Shown: positions 1 through 9,444, counted from the stretch's first letter. The stretch is DNA of 64,000 bases from CAVTYH01 sp963738835 (GCA_963738835.1 CAVTYH010000006.1:682001-746000); one strand, 5' to 3'. Notes: generated by a model not told the origin, from the sequence alone. Numbers and translations: made by a program.

Positions 1-300
1 CTTTCAGCCCTTCTCGACGCCACAGCCGCTGGATCCGTTGGTGATTCACAGTCCACCCCTGTTGATGTAGCAGAGCTGTAATTCTTCGATAGCCATACCG
101 ACCGTATTGCGTCGCCAAATCCGTCATCTCGCGCACCAGCCGTGGTTCATCGTTCGGTACGCGCACCAAACGACGCTGCGTGCAACGCGGTTGGCCCAGT
201 ACCTGGCAGGCACGACGCTCCGATACCGGCTCCGGCCCCAGAACCTGACGGACATGGTGTACTGCAGCCCGGCGTTTGGCCGGGCTTAGAAGTTTCCCGA
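1..300 (-). CDS. IS3-family transposase OrfB, partial
   Basis: N-terminal part of the DDE transposase, truncated by the window edge. In the -1 frame relative to orfA the minus strand reads KLLSPAKRRAAVHHVRQVLG, and close to the edge GWTVNHQRIQRLWRREGLK. Both are typical of the region before the IS3 rve (DDE) core. No catalytic residue is inside the window. Expression would need a programmed -1 shift from orfA. The family call is firm; whether the element is active cannot be judged. Confidence 0.8.
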
Positions 301-564
301 GGCGGCCTCCTTCAAAATCGCCTTGTCCAACGACAGATCCGCGACCAACTTCTTCAGCCGAGCGTTCTCCTTCTCCAGTTCCTTCAATCGCTTGGCCTGA
401 TCTAGCTTCAACCCGCCGTACTCTTTGCGCCAACGATAATACGTCTTGTCGACAATTCCCAGCTTGCGACACACCTCCTCGATCGTCTTTCCCTTAGCCT
501 GCTCCACTTCCGCTTCCCGGAGCTTCATGATGATCTGCTCCGCCGTAAATCGACTCTTCGCCAT
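286..564 (-). CDS. IS3-family transposase OrfA
   Basis: Small helix-turn-helix protein that helps the IS3 transposase bind the element's ends. From the internal Met (MAKSRFTAEQ) it is about 92 residues, usual for the family. An N-terminal HTH (FTAEQIIMKLREAEVEQAKG, then TIEEVCRKLGIVDKTYYRWR) precedes a leucine-zipper-like tail (KELEKENARLKKLVADLSLDK). The first Met, 30 bases upstream, gives a less typical N-terminus. The end ILKEAASGNF followed by stop is the normal place where IS3 elements shift -1 into orfB. Confidence 0.85.
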   Translation of the reverse strand: MAKSRFTAEQIIMKLREAEVEQAKGKTIEEVCRKLGIVDKTYYRWRKEYGGLKLDQAKRLKELEKENARLKKLVADLSLDKAILKEAASGNF

Positions 565-645
565 CGGACTTGCCCTCCTAAAAGTAACGTTCAAAGCCGA
601 TGATTCTATCGATCACCGGCTGGACTCGGGTAAAGGGGGCAGGTC

Positions 646-2052
646 AACATCGCGCGGCTCGACCTTGTAGACGAACAACGAATGATTCAGCAATCGTCAC
701 CGGTGTTGTCGGAGCACGATACCGAGAATACGGCCGAGGCAAACGTATTTGCCTACTTCCTGACGGGGCAGGATGACAGCGCAATCATACCGCAAGAGAA
801 TACGAAGAGCCGTAAGACTCGCCTCGCCGCCGAAGCTGCTTTGCTCGAACAGCTCCTAGAAGATCGAAGGAACGACTTGGCGAAGCTTTCTGCCGATCCC
901 AATGAGTTAGCTGATCAGGCCAAGCGCCTGGAAGACGCGATTAACGAGGCAACCACGTCTGTAGTGTCGTCGCAGGCACAGATCACCGAGCTAGAAGATC
1001 AGCGAGCGGCTCTCAGCACGGAACGTGCGAAACGGAATTCGAGGCTTGTGTTTTTGCAGGAGCAACTTAAGCGGCTAAGACTGCTTGACGAATACTATCG
1101 TACGGATCGAGCTAGGCTGGAAGCCGTGATTGAAGCTAGCCACGTGTTTCACGACCTGCCGGAAGGAGTGTGCCCGTTATGTAAGCAGTCCTATTCTCCC
1201 GATACTGGAGCTGCCCCACTTCACGGCGAATTCGAGGCAGCGTGTGCGAAAGAGATAGAAAAGGTTGACACGCTGCGTGGAGACTTGCGGGCAGCGATTG
1301 CTGACTTCACTCGGGAGGAAGGTGACCATCAAACTCGTTTGTCCGGCGTGGCCGGGCAACTCCAAAATCTAGACCGCCAACTGCAGACCGTTTTGCTACC
1401 AACTTCTGGCACGGCTCAGGCCGATCTTCAGCGATTGTTGCAGACGCGAGCAACGGTCGCCCACGGCGTCTCAGTTCAAGCATCGATCCGCGACCTGGAG
1501 GATCGGCTAGCACGCGTTCAGCAGGCTCAGATCGAACGGATACCCCGACCGACGTTCGAGCCACGCGCAACCACAAGCTCAGCGAGCGAGTTTTGCAAGG
1601 TGGTGGAAGAGATACTCCGCGCATGGAGCTATCCCGAACTCGGGACGGTGGCATTTGACACAGACAAATGCGACTTAGTCATTGGCGGCAAAGACAGGCA
1701 AAACACTGGTAAGGGCTATCGCGCAATTACGCATGCCGCCTTTACGATTGGCCTAATGAAGTACTGCCGTCAAAAGGGGCTTCCTCATCCTGGATTCGTC
1801 GTACTTGACACGCCAGTCAATCCGTATAAGGGTCCGGCACCATCTTCGCCTGAGGATCAACTCACGGACGTGGTTAAGTCCGCGTTTTTCCGGTATCTGG
1901 CGGATGACCAAAGTGGAGACCAGATAATCGTCATCGAAAATGAAACCCCGCCGACGGATGTCGTTGGCCGCGTGCGCGTCTATGATTTCACTCGAAATCC
2001 GACCGTCGGACGGTACGGTTTGTTTCCGCGACGGCCTGACAGCCCGAAATGA
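646..2052 (+). pseudogene. Rad50/SMC-like ATPase, 5' end removed by IS3
   Basis: Large C-terminal piece of a coiled-coil ATPase. From the first Met at 682 it is 456 residues. Two long coiled coils (about residues 45-150 and 185-280) flank a CPLC motif near residues 163-166, which resembles a Rad50 zinc hook half. A Walker-B-like FVVLDTPV lies near residue 372, followed by an IVIENE strand. No Walker A (P-loop) is present. The open frame continues upstream of 682 through NIARLDLVDEQR to the IS3 end, so the missing nucleotide-binding N-terminus was most likely separated by the insertion. Such proteins act in DNA repair or in phage and plasmid defence; the original role is not visible. A start at 682 could still yield a stub, but not a competent ATPase. 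Confidence 0.6.
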
Positions 2053-2090
2053 AGAAGATCGCAACGCAAACAGCATCAGGCCGAGCAAGC

Positions 2091-2422
2091 TCAGTACTCA
2101 GTAGGCTCTACGTCCTGAAGCCAGCGTCTCAGGGGACCCTCCCAATCCCGAATCCCGGCGACAAAAAGTTCTAACGGTGTCTTGTCGCCCCGGCTTTTGC
2201 CTTGTCTAAGCTGCCCAGCGGGATGACTCGCAGCTGAATTTGAATTTCGGACGGAGGTTCCAGGTGATAGGTCGTTCGGTGGGAGCAATGGCGGGTCTGA
2301 TGCCGTCGGCAATGCTCACGAGCTGCCCGCCTCTGTCGCGCCTGTAGGCGTGGTTCCGGCTGCGTAAAGTTCATCACACAAAGATACAAGCCCACGGCCA
2401 CGCTCAAAATGATGATTCCCAT
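2091..2422 (-). CDS. Small hypothetical protein, apparently frameshifted
   Basis: Two overlapping minus-strand frames seem to form one protein of about 110 residues. The first part starts MGIIILSVAVGLYLCVMNF, a likely membrane anchor, then a basic stretch QPEPRLQARQRRAAREHC. The second frame carries TPLELFVAGIRDWEGPLRRW to the stop at 2091. A one-base shift near 2290 would join them. I do not recognise the family. It lies between the ATPase remnant and the divergent HTH gene. Call is tentative. Confidence 0.35.
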
Positions 2423-2436
2423 CCTAGAATTATACT

Positions 2437-2913
2437 ATGCGAAAACACCTGCAACGATCATTGAAGCTGGTCGATGAACTCGACCACGAAGAATCGGACA
2501 TGCAAGCCGCTAGCGACCTGATCTTAGGTGTACTCAGCGATACGAAACGGCTCGCGGCGCAGAGCGGGCTGCCCGACGTAGTCGAGTTGTGCAACGTGCG
2601 CGTACCCGTCACGGTTTCCAAGGCCAGAGTGATTCTAAGCCGATGTCTTGCTGCTTGTCCGGCAGACACTAAGCCGGATAAACAACTCACACCGCCGGCC
2701 GTGGCGAAGCGGTACAAAGTGTCGCCCGATACGGTCCGGTTGTGGATCGAATCGGGCAAGCTAAAAGCCATCAACCTGGCACAGCCCGGCAAGCGGCCCC
2801 GCTATCGAATCACTGAGCAAGCCCTAGCCGAGTTCGACAGTTCCGGGCAAGTTGCAAAGCCTGTCACAACCAAGCGGCGCAGCCGTGCTGTGATACCCTT
2901 CAAGAGATATTGA
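2437..2913 (+). CDS. Excisionase-type helix-turn-helix protein
   Basis: A 158-residue protein with a C-terminal MerR/excisionase-like winged helix (LTPPAVAKRYKVSPDTVRLW, then IESGKLKAINLAQPGKRPRYRI, residues about 88-135). This matches the HTH_17 type used by recombination directionality factors. The N-terminal 80 residues are helical and unrecognised, and the tail is basic. Its 3' end overlaps the 3' end of the converging integrase by about 14 bases, which supports a role with that integrase in an integrative element. Function as Xis is inferred from context; it could also be a plain regulator. Confidence 0.7.
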   Translation: MRKHLQRSLKLVDELDHEESDMQAASDLILGVLSDTKRLAAQSGLPDVVELCNVRVPVTVSKARVILSRCLAACPADTKPDKQLTPPAVAKRYKVSPDTVRLWIESGKLKAINLAQPGKRPRYRITEQALAEFDSSGQVAKPVTTKRRSRAVIPFKRY

Positions 2914-4016
2914 TCTTGCCCAGCAGCCACTTCCGAACGTGGTTGCTCACTTTCAGCAGCGGCTTGTCGAATTGCTTTTGCCGATACACGGCAGCCATAT
3001 CGTCTCGGCAATGTCCCATAATGAAGTCAACGGCCACTTGGTCACCGACCGTGGCCGCAATGGTCTCGAAGGTCCGGCGTAGGGAGTAGAACGAAGTGAC
3101 ACCTTCGCGATAGATTCCCAACGCCTTCAGTAGCTTGCGGAACTCAGTGCTGAGCGTGTTGTAGCCCGTTTCGCACTTGCACCAGCACCGCTTGTAGCGG
3201 GTCAGAACACATACTGCAAATCCGACTCCGGACGAACCTCAATCGCGTCTCGAATTGCCGAAACCGTTTCCGGCCATAGCGGGCATCTTCGCTCGTTGTG
3301 GGTCTTCGGCCGCCAGTACCGATGCCAGCCTTTGTCGAGGTCGAGGGCCATAAATGGCAATGTACCGCAATCGGTGTTACCGAAACAGCAGTTGATTCCC
3401 AAGTAGATCATTGCGCAAAGCTGGGGCGCTGCTGCATTTATCATTGCGCGAATCTCTTGCCGCTCGAACATGCGCGGGCCACGTTCGTTGTCGATCTTCC
3501 GCAGCACTCGCTTGCTAGGTGCTTTCAATGGCTTGCGGTACGAGATTGGCTTTTCAGCTAGGCCGTTTTCATTCGCATAGAGAAAAACCATACGGGCGCG
3601 GGTTAGTTCGCCCTTCAGCGTCACCGGCCCTCTACCCTTAGCCAATGTTGCCCGCAGTTGTTCAAAATCTTCGTGGTCAAAATCGGTTATCAACCGACGT
3701 TTGTCCAAGTTGTCTGCGATACGGTCACACGTCTTTTCGTAGTCCGCGTAGGACCGGGGCGACAACTCGCCCGATTCCTTCAGCAGCCGCTTGGAATTGA
3801 GAAAGCCGTTCAGCACGTCTGCTAGTGTCGTGCCGTCGCTGCGCGCCGTGGTTTTCGACCAGCACGCAGGGCGTCACCCTCGTCCTGATAACGAGCAAGC
3901 GCTTCCTGCCAGTCGGTTCCGAAATAGTGGACCTTGCCCCGAATTTTCTTGCACCATTGACCATTGCGATGAGCGGTCAACGGGAAGTCTGCATAAGGTT
4001 TCGACAACCGAATCAT
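2900..4016 (-). pseudogene. Tyrosine site-specific integrase, two frameshifts
   Basis: Three consecutive minus-strand frames together make one phage-type integrase. Piece 1 (3822-4016) starts MIRLSKPYADFPLTAHRNGQ. Piece 2 (3202-3816, readable upstream as SDGTTLADVLNGF) carries the SAM-like core-binding domain and FGNTDCGTLPFMALDL. Piece 3 (2900-3200) carries SFYSLRRTFETIA, IMGH and the likely nucleophile in AAVYRQ. Frame breaks lie near 3850 and near 3200, where TTCTGACC reads as a stop but one extra C would restore VFLTRYKRCW. An obvious box-I arginine is not seen. The gene begins 110 bases downstream of tRNA-Phe, the usual attachment position. It is either decayed or split by sequence errors. 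Confidence 0.85.
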
Positions 4017-4055
4017 GCGAAAGCCCTTTCCGAAAAAGTGTAGGTTCGGATGAGG

Positions 4056-4100
4056 GCGGTTGTCGTAGCGGTTGTCGTAAGCCGTTTGCGGGTTGTCGAG
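4056..4100 (+). repeat. Short direct repeats between att site and integrase
   Basis: GCGGTTGTCGTA occurs twice in tandem at 4056-4067 and 4068-4079. A related GCGGGTTGTCGAG follows at 4088-4100, and an inverted CGACAACCG sits at 4002-4010 beside the integrase start. Spaced repeats between a tRNA and an integrase gene are typical of integrase arm-type or excisionase binding sites. That role is inferred. Confidence 0.5.
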
Positions 4101-4126
4101 AAGTTGAAAAAACCCTAGTTTTTCAG

Positions 4127-4199
<73 letters not shown>

Positions 4200-4215
4200 G
4201 GAACACGAAAAAGGC

Positions 4216-4244
4216 AGTGTAGCAGACATCGGAAATCGCCGCAA
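4216..4244 (-). promoter_or_regulatory. Promoter of tRNA-Phe
   Basis: On the minus strand, TTGCGG (-35, 4239-4244) and TACACT (-10, 4216-4221) are separated by exactly 17 bases. The -10 ends 16 bases before the mature tRNA. The same arrangement recurs upstream of the partial tRNA copy at 5316-5344. Confidence 0.65.
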
Positions 4245-4445
4245 TTCCCGAAGAATATGAGGGATTTCGACGCGGCGAAGTTCGGCGCGTCTGATTGTAG
4301 AATCAAAATGGCGATGGTCTTGTTTGGTCTGATTTGGTGCTCAACTGAATCGGGCCGAACGGGAAACGATTGGGGCTTTACCGTTTACGAAGGTGTCGGC
4401 GCCCGAGCATGTGATCGCGGTCGCCAACGTCTCGGCATGAGTCCC

Positions 4446-5198
4446 CTATCGATGTTTGAAACCGAATTGTTCGCGCAAGTCACGAGCGAGCGAATCCAGA
4501 TCGTGAAAGAGCGTCGTTCGAGTGACTCCAAGATGGGCAAGCGTTTGCAGTAGTTTCGGTTTCGATTCTGCCGGAATTTCTATCGATTGTACGATTCCAT
4601 CGGGAGCGACTTGCGATAGGTCATCCCTTCGACCGTGTACCGTAAATGCCCCAAGTTGCCGTACCACACGCTCGTTTGACATGAACGTTGTGATCGCAAG
4701 AATTCTCGAAGGCGCCGGGTTCCCATGGCTTGCAGCTGTGAAGATTTCCTGAACCGTTTCATTCGTCGGCGAAAACAAGCCGTGCATGTTGTTTATTGCA
4801 CGATTGAAGTCGGCTGGCAGGAAGATAAAGAGTCGGCCGTCGGCTTGCGGCCTGCCTTCCGCCGCAAAGAACAACGCAGCCAGAGCGGATTCCGTCCAAT
4901 CAAGTAAGCGCGTCGGTAAACCGTGATGCTGCATCAAGAACATCCATCGGCAAAGATCATCGTCTCCGGGGCAATCGCGGATTATTCCCATCGCGGCAAG
5001 CCGAAAGCGCACGTTTAAGGCGTGCTCATTTGCAGGCATTATTCCAATCCGCAGAAGACGCGGCACTAACGGCCATGATTTATCGGCTTGCCCCCTGAAC
5101 CAAACATGCCCCGGATTAAGTCCCGTTGCCTCGATCCTCTGTACGAGATTATCTAAAAATCCCATTTCAAACTGGTGCAAAAAATGCACACAGTGCAC
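4446..5198 (-). CDS. FRG-domain protein
   Basis: A 250-residue protein if started at GTG 5198, or 239 residues from ATG 5165. The FRG hallmarks are clear: WFRGQADKSWPLVPRLLR near residues 33-50 and MQHHGLPTRLLDWTESALAA with LFFAA near 88-112. FRG domains are of uncertain biochemical function and are often found in prophages and defence islands. The gene is the only ORF between a complete tRNA-Phe and a 5' half copy of tRNA-Phe, and it points away from the half copy, so the tRNA promoter at 5316-5344 may transcribe it. A role in defence is inference from family and location. Confidence 0.85.
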   Translation of the reverse strand: MHCVHFLHQFEMGFLDNLVQRIEATGLNPGHVWFRGQADKSWPLVPRLLRIGIMPANEHALNVRFRLAAMGIIRDCPGDDDLCRWMFLMQHHGLPTRLLDWTESALAALFFAAEGRPQADGRLFIFLPADFNRAINNMHGLFSPTNETVQEIFTAASHGNPAPSRILAITTFMSNERVVRQLGAFTVHGRRDDLSQVAPDGIVQSIEIPAESKPKLLQTLAHLGVTRTTLFHDLDSLARDLREQFGFKHR

Positions 5199-5261
5199 AC
5201 AAGTAATTCAAGCCGATTGCAGCCGGATCAGCCATAAGCGGTTGCGAAGATGAGGGTAGTT

Positions 5262-5299
5262 TTTTCAGTCCGTTGCTCTACCAATTGAGCTACCCGACC
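5262..5299 (-). other. 5' half of tRNA-Phe, attachment-site remnant
   Basis: Thirty-eight bases match the 5' half of the complete tRNA-Phe (4162-4199) with one difference, a G to A in the D-loop. The match stops just after the anticodon loop (CTGAAAA). The 3' half is absent, so no tRNA can be made. The break in the anticodon loop is what site-specific recombination at a tRNA crossover would leave. Confidence 0.85.
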
Positions 5300-5315
5300 A
5301 AGGGACGAAGCCCAG

Positions 5316-5344
5316 ACCTTAGCAAACATCGAAAATGCCCGCAA
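5316..5344 (-). promoter_or_regulatory. Retained tRNA promoter upstream of half tRNA
   Basis: TTGCGG (5339-5344) and TAAGGT (5316-5321) are 17 bases apart, in the same positions relative to the tRNA start as in the intact tRNA-Phe. About 60 bases of flank are recognisably similar to 4200-4262, though diverged. Transcription would run through the half tRNA into the FRG gene. Confidence 0.5.
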
Positions 5345-5529
5345 CTCTCGAACGAAACGAGGGTTGGCGGGTTGGTTTTGTTCGCGCGGCACAGGCGATT
5401 GATTTGAAACTGGAAGTGGCAAATGGTCGTGTAGTTCGTGGCAATACGATGAGATCCTTCGTACACTGAAGATTCTTTAAGTGAAGGCTCATTTGGGTTA
5501 GTTCATTCTGAACCGGGCGAGAGTTCTCC

Positions 5530-7800
5530 ATGACGGTTGTTCGATTACTAGGCGGGTGCGGTCGCTGGGGTGTGTTGAGATTCTGCGGCGGTTACGGACT
5601 TATGCTCACGGTGCTATTTGTGAGCGCACATCTCGCAAAAGCAGATGATCAATCGTCGGCCGCCCGCGTGTTGCCGCCTGGAAAACTGCCGGACGACGCC
5701 CGCTTGGGTCCGCTGAAAACTCTGAACGGATACTTTCCGTTTACACCGCCGAAGACGCGCGAAGAATGGGAAGAGCGCGCCGAGCATCTTCGCCGGCAAA
5801 TGTTAGTGGCCACCGGCTTGTGGCCGTTGCCGGAGAAAACGCCGTTGAATGCCGTGGTGCACGGCAAGGTGGATCGCGATGGTTACACGGTCGAGAAAGT
5901 TTACTTCGAGAGCTATCCAGGGCACTTTGTCACGGGAAGCTTGTATCGGCCCAAAGATCGGGAAGGCAAACTGCCGGCTGTGTTGTGTCCCTACGGTCAT
6001 TTTCCCGGCGGACGATTCAACGAGACGGCCGCCGATAAATTGAAGGACCTGCTTTCATCGGGCGCCGAGAAGTTTGAAATCGGCGGCCGATCTCCGGTGC
6101 AAGCCTATCCTGTTCAACTCGCGCGGATGGGCTGCATCGCTTTTCAGTACGACATGGTCGGCTATGCCGACAGCTTGCAGATTCCGTACGAAGTGGCTCA
6201 CTCCCACAGCCAGAATCGTCCGCAGATGAATACCCGGCACGATTGGGGTTTCTACAGCACGCAGGCCGATTTGCGATTGCAAAGCATCATGGGGCTGCAA
6301 ACGTACAACTCGCTTCGTGCGCTCGATTTTCTGCTGGAGCTTTCGGAAGTGGACCCGCAGCGAATCGGCGTCACGGGCGCCTCGAGCGGCGGGACGCAAA
6401 CCATCATGCTGTGCGGTATTGATCCGCGGCCCGTGGTGGCGGTGCCGGCGGTGATGGTTTCTACGGCGATGCAAGGCGGTTGCACTTGCGAGAATTGCGA
6501 GCTGCTGCGGATCGACTCGGGCAATGTGGAATTCGCAGCGCTGTTCGCGCCCAAGCCGCTGGCAACAATTTCCGCCAACGATTGGACGAAGGAAATCGCC
6601 ACGAAAGGCGGTCCGGAATTGCAACAGCTTTATTCGCTGCTGGGAGTAAAAGACAACCTTCAAATTACGCCGCTGCTGCAATTTCCGCACAACTTCAATT
6701 ATGTGAGCCGGGCTGCGATGTATCCGTGGATGAACGAGCATTTGAAGCTCGGGCTGAAAGAACCGATTGTTGAAGAAGATTTTGTGCCGCTGAAACCCGA
6801 GGAGGCGACAGTCTGGGACGAAAAGCATCCCAAGCCCAGCGGCGGCGAAGAATGCGAGCGCCGTCTGCTGCGAACCATGACGATCGATTCAGACCGCCAG
6901 TTGAAAAAGCTTTTGCCACACGATGACAAATCGCTGGCCGAGTTTCGCCGTGTGGTTGGCGGCGCCTGGGAGGCGATAATCGGTCGCGGAATCTCCAAGC
7001 CTTCGCAAGTTGAGTTCGAGCAGCTGGGCGAAACCGCGCGGCACGAGAAGTACTTGGAAAAGAAAGGTCTGCTGCGATTCAAGCCGGCTCATGAGGAACT
7101 GCCGATCGTCGTTCTGCAGCCCCCAGGCGAAACGCGACGCACGGCCATTTGGTTGGACCGGGCTGGCAAAGCGGCGCTGTTCAATGCCGATGGCTCGCCG
7201 AAAGCTGCCGTCCAAAAGCTGCTGGAGGGGGGCGTGCAAGTCGTTGGCTTAGATCTGCTTTATCAAGGCGAGTTTCTGTCTGACGGCAAGCCGCTCACGA
7301 AAACGCTGTTGGTCGAACCGGCCAAGAACGGTTCCAATTCGGCCGCCTTCACCTTCGGCTACAATCGGGCGGTGTTTGCTGAGCGAGTGCACGACGTGTT
7401 GACCGCCGTCAGCTATTTCCGCGGCGACGACAAACCTTGGGGCGTGGTGGATATCATCGGGCTGAACGGCGCTGGGCATTGGGCGGCAGCCGCGAAGGCG
7501 ATGGCAGGCGATGCAGTCGATCGTGTTGTCGTCGATACGGGTGGATTTCGGTTTGTGAATGTGCCGGCAATCGATGACCCCGATTTTCTACCTGGCGCTG
7601 CGAAGTATTTCGATTTGCCCGGCTTGGTGGCGCTGTGTGCGCCCGGCGAAATCTGGCTGAGCGATGTCAGTGCCGCTGATAGCCCCACGGTCGCCTTGGC
7701 AGCTTACGAAGCGGCTGCCGCGGCAAAGAACATTGAATGGCCCGAAGGGGGCGGCAGCATTCCGGAAGACGCTGCGGTCACGTGGCTGTTGCGGAAATGA
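5530..7800 (+). CDS. Secreted alpha/beta-hydrolase, acetyl xylan esterase-like
   Basis: A 756-residue protein with a long signal peptide (hydrophobic stretch LMLTVLFVSAHLAKA, cleavage near residue 37). An alpha/beta-hydrolase fold of the AXE1/dienelactone-hydrolase type occupies about residues 90-430. The nucleophile elbow GASSGG is near residues 282-287. A second hydrolase-like half, with GLNGAGHWAAAA near 645, fills the C-terminus and lacks a clear nucleophile serine. Many planctomycetes encode such double-length esterases for polysaccharide deacetylation. The exact substrate is unknown. It stands alone, with no operon partner. Confidence 0.75.
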   Translation: MTVVRLLGGCGRWGVLRFCGGYGLMLTVLFVSAHLAKADDQSSAARVLPPGKLPDDARLGPLKTLNGYFPFTPPKTREEWEERAEHLRRQMLVATGLWPLPEKTPLNAVVHGKVDRDGYTVEKVYFESYPGHFVTGSLYRPKDREGKLPAVLCPYGHFPGGRFNETAADKLKDLLSSGAEKFEIGGRSPVQAYPVQLARMGCIAFQYDMVGYADSLQIPYEVAHSHSQNRPQMNTRHDWGFYSTQADLRLQSIMGLQTYNSLRALDFLLELSEVDPQRIGVTGASSGGTQTIMLCGIDPRPVVAVPAVMVSTAMQGGCTCENCELLRIDSGNVEFAALFAPKPLATISANDWTKEIATKGGPELQQLYSLLGVKDNLQITPLLQFPHNFNYVSRAAMYPWMNEHLKLGLKEPIVEEDFVPLKPEEATVWDEKHPKPSGGEECERRLLRTMTIDSDRQLKKLLPHDDKSLAEFRRVVGGAWEAIIGRGISKPSQVEFEQLGETARHEKYLEKKGLLRFKPAHEELPIVVLQPPGETRRTAIWLDRAGKAALFNADGSPKAAVQKLLEGGVQVVGLDLLYQGEFLSDGKPLTKTLLVEPAKNGSNSAAFTFGYNRAVFAERVHDVLTAVSYFRGDDKPWGVVDIIGLNGAGHWAAAAKAMAGDAVDRVVVDTGGFRFVNVPAIDDPDFLPGAAKYFDLPGLVALCAPGEIWLSDVSAADSPTVALAAYEAAAAAKNIEWPEGGGSIPEDAAVTWLLRK

Positions 7801-7875
7801 AAGACCGCGGCATTTCTGCTATGCCAAAAACCAAAGGCTTAGATTTAGAAAAGCGCCTTGTGTACTACCTGCTTG

Positions 7876-8115
7876 TTACGCACCGCTCGGGCGGCGGGTG
7901 TCTTGCGGAATCACGCCGAACCGTCGACGCCGCGGCGCCGCCAAGTGAACCCAGCGATTCACCAACACTTCCAATTCCGCGTCGATCCAGGAATCGAATT
8001 GTGCGAATGCCTCGCCGGAAACCGAAAGTTTCGGTTCGTCAAATCGCTCGCCATGCCCGCCGTTATGATCAGCAGGTCGGGCATCTTCTCGCTGACGTCG
8101 TCGTCGCTTGGACAT
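7876..8115 (-). CDS. Small basic hypothetical protein
   Basis: 79 residues: a basic N-terminus (MSKRRRRQRED), then FAQFDSWIDAELEVLVNRWV followed by HLAAPRRRRFG. The amphipathic helical part with conserved-looking tryptophans resembles small planctomycete hypothetical proteins, but I cannot name a family. It lies in a 750-base stretch otherwise without genes, between the esterase and the EF-hand gene. Confidence 0.45.
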   Translation of the reverse strand: MSKRRRRQREDARPADHNGGHGERFDEPKLSVSGEAFAQFDSWIDAELEVLVNRWVHLAAPRRRRFGVIPQDTRRPSGA

Positions 8116-8548
8116 TGCTCTCTTCTCCTTCGGCAGTTCAACGAAGCCGATCTTGAGCGGTGCAAACGCTGTTCCATCTGCTGTACGGACGACAAAGCGC
8201 GAATGTTCCGGGTTCCGCGCTTGCTAGCCGTATTTTAGTTGCCGCGGGCGGTTTCCGCGATACAAAAGTTTGCAAATTCACTGAAAACGCAAATTCACTG
8301 AAAACATCGTGAAGAAATGCACAGGCGCATGGCCAGGCTCGAAGGTCGAAATTGACCCTGGTTCCGTCAGCTGCAGTGTTTATTTGGCAACAAGCGGCCG
8401 CCAAAAAGAGACGCCCGGCGGATGCAGGTGGGACGCTGCAATTTTCCGCCGGGCGATTGAGGTACGCGCGGTCCAACGGAACACGCGTCACGCGGGAATC
8501 AATGGTATTTCGCTGAAATCCCCCGATTCTTGCCGTGCCGATCGGCGT
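8116..8548. other. Intergenic, nothing recognised
   Basis: Overlapping ORFs on both strands show no domain or coding character. The direct repeat GCAAATTCACTGAAAAC occurs twice near 8272-8305. No terminator or RNA is evident. Confidence 0.4.
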
Positions 8549-9444
8549 TTATGAACGGCCATTGGGTGACGACCGGCGATCAGTTGTTCTCCGATTTCTT
8601 TCCTTTCCCTCCGGCCCCGCGCCGGCCCGCTCTTGCTGCATGCGGCGCATCAAGCGCGGCATGATTTCTTTCAGTTCCGCTTGATCCAGCGCCTCCATCT
8701 TTGTTGGTGTCGAGTTCTTCGAACCGTTCCTGTAGCGGACGAGGCAATTCATCTTTTTGCAGTTTGCCATCGGCGTTTTTGTCAAACTGTTCCATAATTC
8801 TTTTGAAAGCAGCTTCGGGGTTAATGGCCGCCAAGCCGCCACCGCTGCCGCCACGCTGCAGACCGCCGCCGGCTGCCGCCGACATTTCTGGCGGCAGCGA
8901 CTTCAACAGTTCCTGGCGAGTAATTTCCCCATTGCTGTTGGCCAGTTTCTTTAGCACGTCGCCAGCGGCAGCAATTTCCTTGGCGTCGAGTTTGCCGTTG
9001 CCATCGACGTCTAACGCCCGGAAAATGGCAACTCCCATAAACGGTCCTGGACCACCACCTGCCATCGCTCCACCACCGAATCCGCCAAATCCTTGCCCCG
9101 GCGGCGGGTTGCCGGGACCAGCCGCATTGGGTCGATCGCCTGGCCGACCCGGTCCTTCTTCGAATCCGGCGATGAATTCTTCGCGGCTCAATTTGCCATC
9201 GTTATTGCGATCGGCGCGGCGGAGCAGCCGGTCAAATAATCGGCGACTTTTCTCCGGCACCTCATCCGAAGTGATCGATCCGTCGTGGTTGGCATCCAAC
9301 TTTTCGAACAGCGCAGCGCCACTGCCAGCAGCGCGCCGCTTGGTCCGTCGATTCTTCAGTTTTCTTTTCGTCGGCTGCAAAGAGCGGCGCGGCCAACAGC
9401 AATGCAACCAGCGCAAAAAACGAAACCGACAACGATCGGGTCAT
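8549..9444 (-). CDS. Secreted EF-hand protein, two frame breaks
   Basis: A signal peptide (MTRSLSVSFFALVALLLAAP, then LFAADEKK) starts at 9444 behind a GGGGG-type ribosome site. EF-hand loops follow: DANHDGSITSDE, DRNNDGKLSREE, DVDGNGKLDAKE, DKNADGKLQKDE and DTNKDG. A Gly/Pro-rich linker splits the second and third. Reading changes frame twice: near 9335, just after the signal peptide, and near 8705 inside the last EF-hand, where one extra G breaks DTNKDG from ALDQAELKEIM. Joined, the protein is about 298 residues. It is probably a periplasmic or surface Ca2+-binding protein. The breaks may be sequence errors because domain order is intact across them. Confidence 0.75.

Larger units (their letters stand above)
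1..648 (-). mobile_element. IS3-family insertion sequence, cut by window edge
   Basis: The minus strand carries an IS3-type orfA followed by an overlapping orfB in the -1 frame, the usual IS3 layout. OrfB runs off the left edge. The inner terminus is placed near 640-648, where a minus-strand TGACCTGCCCCC-like end meets sequence that continues the reading frame of the downstream ATPase gene. The exact end and any target duplication cannot be fixed because the other terminus lies outside the window. Confidence 0.75.

Noticed and set aside
5262..5299. Second tRNA-Phe gene
   Set aside because: Only the 5' half is present; the anticodon 3' stem, T-arm and acceptor 3' strand are missing.
6055..6828. 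Long minus-strand ORF opposite the esterase gene
   Set aside because: Basic, His/Arg-rich shadow with no family features.
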